Shown here one piece after another: positions 7,357 to 11,400 of a DNA stretch of 11,400 nt. The position numbers were made by a program, and so were the translations under genes. The notes under the pieces were generated by a model that worked only from the letters and a program-made list of their open reading frames with translations, was not told where the DNA came from and ran no database searches. The DNA is from Nitrospira sp. UBA5698. Lineage in GTDB: Bacteria > Nitrospirota > Nitrospiria > Nitrospirales > Nitrospiraceae. Every line of letters begins with the position of its first letter. The stretch's first letter is position 1. The stretch covers positions 9,377 to 20,776 of the forward strand of contig DIHK01000070.1 in assembly GCA_002420115.1 (NCBI GenBank). The letters are read 5' to 3'.

Positions 7357-8240
7357 CTGAGACGACGTTGCCGGAAGACCTCGATGAACTGGCCATGCTC
7401 TATGCCTTTGGAGTCTTAGATCCAGAGGAGCGTCGGGTGTTTGAGGTGAGGCTCCAAGAAGGATCGGATCTCCTGCGGCAAACGGCAGCAGCCTATGAAG
7501 CAACCGTTTATGTTCTTGGTACGGTTGTGGCTCCTGTGACACCCCCATCTTCCCTTCGTGCGCGACTGGTTCAGCAGATTGCGAATGAAGTCGACCGAGA
7601 AGTCGAACAATTCGAGCTGGCCGCCAACACCGTGGCGTTAGGGACAATTCCGGTCAGGCCTCGGGATGCTGTTCGAGAACGACTCCTTTCTCGAATCCAA
7701 GCCCATTCGGCTGTCCGGCTTGCCGTCAAAGACTCGTTACCGGTTTTGGGCGATATCGCGGACCGGAAGGGCGACGAACGGGTCAGTGAAGAGCGGATTG
7801 GTGTTCCACACGATGCAGCCCCCTTGCCCACTTGGTGGTCTTCTGGCTGGACCGCTGTTTCAAACTTTCTGCGGACGCTCGTGATTCGTTCCATAATTCC
7901 TCGCCCGTCTTCAGATGGGCTCACGTTCGTGAAGGCATCGGAGGGAACTTGGCGAGAAATTGCCCACGGGGTGACGGCCAAATTACTCGCGTTCGACCCG
8001 GTTTCCCGCAGGACCACGACACTCCTTCGTTTTCTTCCCGGCACCAGCTATGCCCCGCATCGGCATGCTGCAGTGGAGGAGCTCTATGTCCTTGAAGGCG
8101 GGTGTTCCATCGCCGGTCGTGAGTTGGCGGTCGGTGATTATCACCGAGCCGAAGCCGGGACAGTCCACCACGATACCTCGACCGACGACGGGTGCTTGTT
8201 ACTCATCATTTCCTCTCCTCAGAACGAGCTGTTGAAATAG
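7353..8240 (+). CDS. ChrR-like cupin anti-sigma factor (module 2)
   Basis: Anti-sigma factor of 295 aa paired with the sigma factor just upstream. The N-terminal domain (about 1-60) starts LPEDLDELAMLYAFGVL and lacks the HxxxCxxC zinc site. 'PPSSLRARL' (64-72) and its degenerate copy 'RPRDAVRERLL' (102-112) form an internal repeat. The C-terminal cupin (about 191-290) keeps G230-x5-H236-x-H238-x3-E242 and H272, the ChrR-type metal ligands. Compared with its paralogue it has an extra segment of about 61 residues (about 127-187) ending in a Trp-rich, partly hydrophobic stretch, TWWSSGWTAVSNFLRTLVIR, which might contact the membrane or form an amphipathic helix. It is probably translationally coupled to the sigma gene. 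Signal is unknown. Confidence 0.9.
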   Translation: MTETTLPEDLDELAMLYAFGVLDPEERRVFEVRLQEGSDLLRQTAAAYEATVYVLGTVVAPVTPPSSLRARLVQQIANEVDREVEQFELAANTVALGTIPVRPRDAVRERLLSRIQAHSAVRLAVKDSLPVLGDIADRKGDERVSEERIGVPHDAAPLPTWWSSGWTAVSNFLRTLVIRSIIPRPSSDGLTFVKASEGTWREIAHGVTAKLLAFDPVSRRTTTLLRFLPGTSYAPHRHAAVEELYVLEGGCSIAGRELAVGDYHRAEAGTVHHDTSTDDGCLLLIISSPQNELLK

Positions 8241-8326
8241 TTCGTGGCCGAGGGGAGGGTCCTCGCTGAGTCAGAAATCCAATCACAACGAGTTTACGTA
8301 CTATATTCAGTAGTGAGGCACGCAGG

Positions 8327-8355
8327 TTGATTCTGCGTTACGGCAGTGCTATGAA
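8327..8355 (+). promoter_or_regulatory. Predicted nikR promoter
   Basis: TTGATT (8327-8332), a 17-bp spacer and TATGAA (8350-8355) make a moderate sigma-70 promoter, each hexamer matching consensus at 4 of 6. A start near 8362 would leave a leader of about 30 bases before the ribosome site. The direct repeat at 8346-8372 overlaps the -10 and start region, where an operator for autoregulation would be expected. Confidence 0.45.
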
Positions 8356-8372
8356 ATAAAAAATCGTGCTAC
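8346..8372 (+). repeat. Direct repeat GTGCTAT / GTGCTAC, possible operator
   Basis: GTGCTAT (8346-8352) and GTGCTAC (8366-8372) are exactly 20 bases apart, about two helical turns, covering the putative -10 and transcription start of nikR. They resemble half-sites of the GTGTTAC type, which I recall for some NikR operators, but they are direct, not inverted as in known NikR sites. The regulatory role is speculative. Confidence 0.3.
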
Positions 8373-8392
8373 TAATATGAAGGAGGTAGGTC

Positions 8393-8809
8393 GTGAGGAA
8401 ATTGGTACGGTTCGGTGTCTCGCTGGATCATGATCTGTTAAATGCGTTCGATCGGCATATCGAACGGCGTAAATACACCAATCGTTCCGAAGCCTTGCGC
8501 GATCTGATTCGTAACAACCTCGTGGGCCAGGAGTGGGATGAGAACAAGGAAACCGTGGGGACGATTACGTTTGTGTATGACCATCACGTGCGCGATCTGA
8601 CGAATAAGTTGACGGACATTCAGCACGACTACCATGGGCACATCCTTTCAGGGATGCATGTGCATCTTGATCATGACCATTGCCTTGAGGTCTTGGTCGT
8701 CAAAGGCAAAGGGTCGGAGATTCGAAAAGTGGCCGACGCGCTCGTGAGCGTGAAGGGTGTCAAGCACGGGAAGTTGACCATGACGACCACGGGGAAGGCC
8801 CTTCGTTAG
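8393..8809 (+). CDS. nikR: NikR nickel-responsive transcriptional regulator
   Basis: Protein of 138 aa with the full NikR layout. An N-terminal ribbon-helix-helix DNA-binding domain (about 1-45: VRFGVSLDHDLLNAFD, then NRSEALRDLIR) is followed by the C-terminal ACT-like nickel-binding tetramerisation domain. The high-affinity nickel ligands are all present: H78 (QHDYH), H89 and H91 (GMHVHL) and C97 (HCLE), matching E. coli His76, His87, His89 and Cys95. The start is GTG, with AGGAGG (8381-8386) 6 bases upstream. The receptor gene begins 11 bases after its stop, so the two are probably cotranscribed. By family role, NikR with bound nickel represses uptake genes; the adjacent receptor is the obvious target. 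Confidence 0.95.
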   Translation: MRKLVRFGVSLDHDLLNAFDRHIERRKYTNRSEALRDLIRNNLVGQEWDENKETVGTITFVYDHHVRDLTNKLTDIQHDYHGHILSGMHVHLDHDHCLEVLVVKGKGSEIRKVADALVSVKGVKHGKLTMTTTGKALR

Positions 8810-8820
8810 AAGCTCGTCTC

Positions 8821-10887
8821 ATGAGATGGCGTACAGATAAACGATCAGGGGTTGTGACCTGTTGGGTCTGGCTTGTCGTGGCGCTCTGTTGGAGCAGCGT
8901 GGCCTTGGCTCATGATCCGGATGAAGCGGAATTGGAAGTCCCTGAAATCGCCGTCGTTGGTGAACGGCCTGTGGCAGCCTCTTCCCAGCAGTTCATTCCA
9001 GACAAAGAAATCGTGCTCCAGCCTCAGGGTCGCCCGGCTCAGGTCCTTCGCCTGATTCCTGGCTTCGTGGCCGTGGAACATTCCGGCGGCGCCGGAAAGG
9101 CTGATCAGTACTTCCTCCGAGGCTTCGACGCGGATCATGGAACAGATGTCGGCTTCTTCCTAGATGGCATGCCGATCAATTTGCGCACGCATGCGCATGG
9201 GCAAGGCTACACGGACCTCAATTTCATTATCCCGGAGACGATCGAAGGGGTCGATGTGCATAAGGGGGCCTATCTGCCGGAGTATGGCGATTTCGTGACG
9301 GCGGGTGCGGTCAATTTTCGAACGCGTGATATGGTGAAAGAAGGACTCCTTCAGGGAGCAGGCGGGGAATATAGTACCCAGCGATATCTCCTGATGCTCT
9401 CGCCGACGAAAGATCGTGTACGTACATTATTCGCCGCCGAGGGATTTTACACCAATGGTCCGTATCTCAATGACAATAACTACCATCGGGCCAACCTGTT
9501 CGGGAAGGCGACTACAAACCTGACTGGGCGAGATGAACTGAGTCTGCAAGCCACTTTTCTTCAATCAAGATGGGACGGCTCAGGTGAGATACCCTTCCGT
9601 GCCGTGAGCACCGGATTGGTGGATCGCTTCGGTTCCATCAATCCCTATGAAGGGGGAAATACTCTCAGGACCACCGGGCAACTCAACTATCACTACGACA
9701 CGACGACCGGAGGGCAGTTTTTTGCGAACGCCTACGGCCAATATTATCGGCTGGACCTATTCACCGATTTCACCTTTTTTCTGAATGATCCCGCGCGAGG
9801 AGATGGATTTGCTCAATACGATCGCCGGGCTATCTATGGTGGTGACATCGGATATAAGCAACGAGTCCAAGTATTTGGTATGCCGGTGATCGGGACTGTA
9901 GGGTTTCAAACGAGAGTGGACGACGTGCATACAAAATTGGGAACCCAGACATTACGGAGTCCAACCGGCACCACGATCGACAGCGATGCCCATAGCGTGT
10001 CCTATTCCCCATTTGTTAAGGGGGAAATCCAGCCGTTCTCATGGCTGAGGTTTTCGGGAGGAGTGCGGGGAGAGTTTTTCACCTTTGACGTGAGTAACCG
10101 TTGTGCCACCTGTGCTGAACAACCTGACGGGCGAAAAGGTTCCGGGATTGTTCTCCCCAAAATGAGCATGATCCTTGGTCCCTGGGCCGGGACGGAGTTC
10201 TTCGTCAACTACGGCGAGGGGTTTCACAGCAATGATGCTCGATCAGCTGTGTCATTGGGAGCCGCCCCGCTTGCCAGATCCCAAAACTATGAGGTGGGGA
10301 TCCGTTCGAAGCTCTGGGGGCCTGAAGGTCTCGAGCTGATCGCCACGGCATGGCGGTTGGACCTCAAGTCGGAGCTTGTTCTGATCGGCGACGAAGGAAC
10401 AACGGAGATACGTGGTGCCACCAGGCGTCAGGGAGTCGAAGTTGCCGCCAGAGGCAAGGTGTGGGGGCCGCTCTATGTCAACGGAAGCTTTACCTGGACG
10501 CATGCGGAGTTTCGTAATGGGGATGCGATTCCGTTGGCGCCGGAATATACCGCGTATGGAGCCGCGATCCTCCAATGGCCGGAAGGTCTCACTTCGCAAC
10601 TGCAAGCCACCTATCTCGGTGTTCGTCCGCTCGTGGAAGACCGGAGCATCAAGTCGCCTTCATGGATCACGTTTGACCTCTCTGAACGCTATCGGATTCC
10701 CGTGAAATTACCGCATGGGCGGCTCGAGGCGTTTCTCTTCGTGCAAAACCTCTTCAATACTCAGTGGGAACAGGCCATCTTCGCGTTTGAGTCGCGCCTC
10801 AGGACCGAGCCGACAGGGGTGACGGATATTCACCTTGTGCCGGGCAATCCCCGGACAGTGATGGGGGGCATGGCGTGGTACTTCTGA
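8821..10887 (+). CDS. TonB-dependent outer-membrane receptor, probably metal-related
   Basis: Receptor of 688 aa. A signal peptide (1-30, cleavage after ALA) leads to HDPDEAELE and a TonB-box-like EIAVVG (42-48). The plug (about 55-165) has LRGFD (99-103), FFLDGMPIN (112-120) and a His-containing THAHGQGY (123-130; also H106). The remainder is a beta-barrel ending in aromatic Phe. A CxxC pair (C428, C431) sits in a likely surface loop. Such receptors import scarce substrates across the outer membrane with energy from TonB. The position directly after nikR suggests nickel or a nickel complex as substrate, as for known nickel TonB-dependent receptors, but this is inference. The ATG at 8821 lacks a good ribosome site, so translation may depend on coupling to nikR. 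Confidence 0.9.
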   Translation: MRWRTDKRSGVVTCWVWLVVALCWSSVALAHDPDEAELEVPEIAVVGERPVAASSQQFIPDKEIVLQPQGRPAQVLRLIPGFVAVEHSGGAGKADQYFLRGFDADHGTDVGFFLDGMPINLRTHAHGQGYTDLNFIIPETIEGVDVHKGAYLPEYGDFVTAGAVNFRTRDMVKEGLLQGAGGEYSTQRYLLMLSPTKDRVRTLFAAEGFYTNGPYLNDNNYHRANLFGKATTNLTGRDELSLQATFLQSRWDGSGEIPFRAVSTGLVDRFGSINPYEGGNTLRTTGQLNYHYDTTTGGQFFANAYGQYYRLDLFTDFTFFLNDPARGDGFAQYDRRAIYGGDIGYKQRVQVFGMPVIGTVGFQTRVDDVHTKLGTQTLRSPTGTTIDSDAHSVSYSPFVKGEIQPFSWLRFSGGVRGEFFTFDVSNRCATCAEQPDGRKGSGIVLPKMSMILGPWAGTEFFVNYGEGFHSNDARSAVSLGAAPLARSQNYEVGIRSKLWGPEGLELIATAWRLDLKSELVLIGDEGTTEIRGATRRQGVEVAARGKVWGPLYVNGSFTWTHAEFRNGDAIPLAPEYTAYGAAILQWPEGLTSQLQATYLGVRPLVEDRSIKSPSWITFDLSERYRIPVKLPHGRLEAFLFVQNLFNTQWEQAIFAFESRLRTEPTGVTDIHLVPGNPRTVMGGMAWYF

Positions 10888-10901
10888 ACGGCGAATGTGT
10901 C

Positions 10902-10984
10902 ATGGTGAATGGGCGGTGAGGAATTGAAAGTTTCGGCTTGCCCATTTACCATCAACATTGGTATTCGTCCTTTACCATTCACCA
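10902..10984. repeat. Nested inverted repeats, possible dispersed intergenic element
   Basis: This is the gap between the receptor and glycosylase genes. ATGGTGAATGGGC (10902-10914) pairs with GCCCATTTACCAT (10940-10952), 12 of 13 plus a G-U pair in RNA. Part of the same left arm, TGGTGAATGG (10903-10912), pairs perfectly with CCATTCACCA (10975-10984). A third small stem is TACCA / TGGTA (10947-10951 / 10959-10963). These folds exclude one another. No T tract follows, so a simple terminator is not supported. Confidence 0.55.
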
Positions 10985-10992
10985 GTATTGCC

Positions 10993-11400
10993 ATGCCGAA
11001 GACGCTTGCTCGAGCCTTTTTCAATCGCCCCACGTTGACCGTCGCCCGTTCACTGGTCGGCAAGTACCTGGTTTGTGAGAACGGGACGAGAGCCATTGCC
11101 GGAAGAATCATTGAAGTTGAGGCCTACATCGGGATAGAAGACAAGGCTTGCCATGCTTCAAAGGGTCGGACAGCAAGGACAGAAGTCCTCTTTGGCCCTC
11201 CGGGGATGTCGTATGTCTATTTGATTTACGGCATGTACCACATGCTGAATGTCGTGACAGAGCGGGCGGACTTTCCGGCCGCTGTATTGATCCGAGCCAT
11301 TGAAGTGGATGGAGAATTGATCGACGGCCCTGGAAAGCTCTGCCGCGAGCTGGGCATCGATCGGTCATTGCACCAGGTTGATTTGACGGCGGGACGATCC
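10993..11400 (+). CDS. 3-methyladenine DNA glycosylase, AAG/MPG type (3' end cut by window)
   Basis: First 136 codons of a DNA glycosylase that would remove alkylated purines such as 3-methyladenine and start base-excision repair. It reads GRIIEVEAYIGIEDKACH, with E43 matching the catalytic Glu125 of human AAG, and Y45 and H54 matching Tyr127 and His136. Further on, YVYLIYGMYHMLN gives Y76, Y79 and N86, matching Tyr159, Tyr162 and Asn169. DGPGKLCRELGI corresponds to the GPSKLCQAL region of AAG. Family members are usually near 190-210 aa, so about a third lies beyond the window. The ATG at 10993 has no clear ribosome site, but the protein begins just where family N-termini do. It shows no functional link to the upstream receptor. 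Confidence 0.9.
   Translation, partial: MPKTLARAFFNRPTLTVARSLVGKYLVCENGTRAIAGRIIEVEAYIGIEDKACHASKGRTARTEVLFGPPGMSYVYLIYGMYHMLNVVTERADFPAAVLIRAIEVDGELIDGPGKLCRELGIDRSLHQVDLTAGRS

Noticed and set aside
14..8240. Zinc-dependent anti-sigma (ZAS) type for the two anti-sigma factors
   Set aside because: Neither N-terminus has the HxxxCxxC motif; only the cupin metal site is present.
8249..8265. CGAGG / CCTCG stem after the second anti-sigma gene as a terminator
   Set aside because: The stem is only 5 bp with a 7-base loop and no following T tract.
8300..8314. ACTA-N7-TAGT as a NikR palindrome
   Set aside because: Only four bases per arm and no match to known NikR half-sites; chance is likely.
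1..11400. CRISPR array, insertion sequence or tRNA
   Set aside because: No regularly spaced repeats, transposase or tRNA-like cloverleaf was seen in the gaps, which are all under 240 bases.

Overview
The window looks like chromosomal DNA of a Gram-negative bacterium: it has a TonB-dependent outer-membrane receptor, a TonB-family energy transducer, a lipoprotein with a lipobox, and several Sec signal peptides. Base composition is moderately GC-rich and the genes are tightly packed. The gene mix and the short ATGGTGAATGG / CCATTCACCA type intergenic repeats remind me of Nitrospira (Nitrospirota). That is recollection, not something the sequence proves.

Layout. (1) 14-1302, minus strand: an ECF sigma factor and a soluble cupin-type (ChrR-like) anti-sigma factor that overlap by 4 bases. 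(2) 1483-6519, minus strand: a compact run read as lipoprotein, DUF4331 protein, TonB-family protein, TPR protein, HupE/UreJ-type membrane protein. Gaps are 42 and 63 bases, then 4 bases, then a 7-base overlap. (3) 6520-6753: a divergent control region. (4) 6754-8240, plus strand: a second, paralogous ECF sigma / cupin anti-sigma pair, again overlapping by 4 bases. (5) 8393-10887, plus strand: NikR, the nickel-responsive repressor, followed 11 bases later by a TonB-dependent receptor. (6) 10888-10992: an intergenic stretch with nested inverted repeats. (7) 10993 to the window end: the first 136 codons of an AAG/MPG-type 3-methyladenine DNA glycosylase.

How the parts may work together (inference). 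The two sigma/anti-sigma modules are duplicates and bracket the envelope operon. Their promoters share a conserved block, GCTTGTCG then 17-18 bp to TATAGTCCGCC. The cupin domains keep all ChrR-type metal ligands, so a redox or metal-linked signal is plausible. On the right, NikR probably controls the adjacent receptor. The left operon supplies a TonB-family protein without ExbB/ExbD and a HupE/UreJ-type integral membrane protein with an EF-hand-like loop. The window could therefore encode a metal-acquisition or envelope-stress locus with two layers of control: nickel through NikR, and two cupin-regulated sigma factors. No experiment is implied, and the functions of the DUF4331 protein, the TPR protein and the small lipoprotein are unknown.
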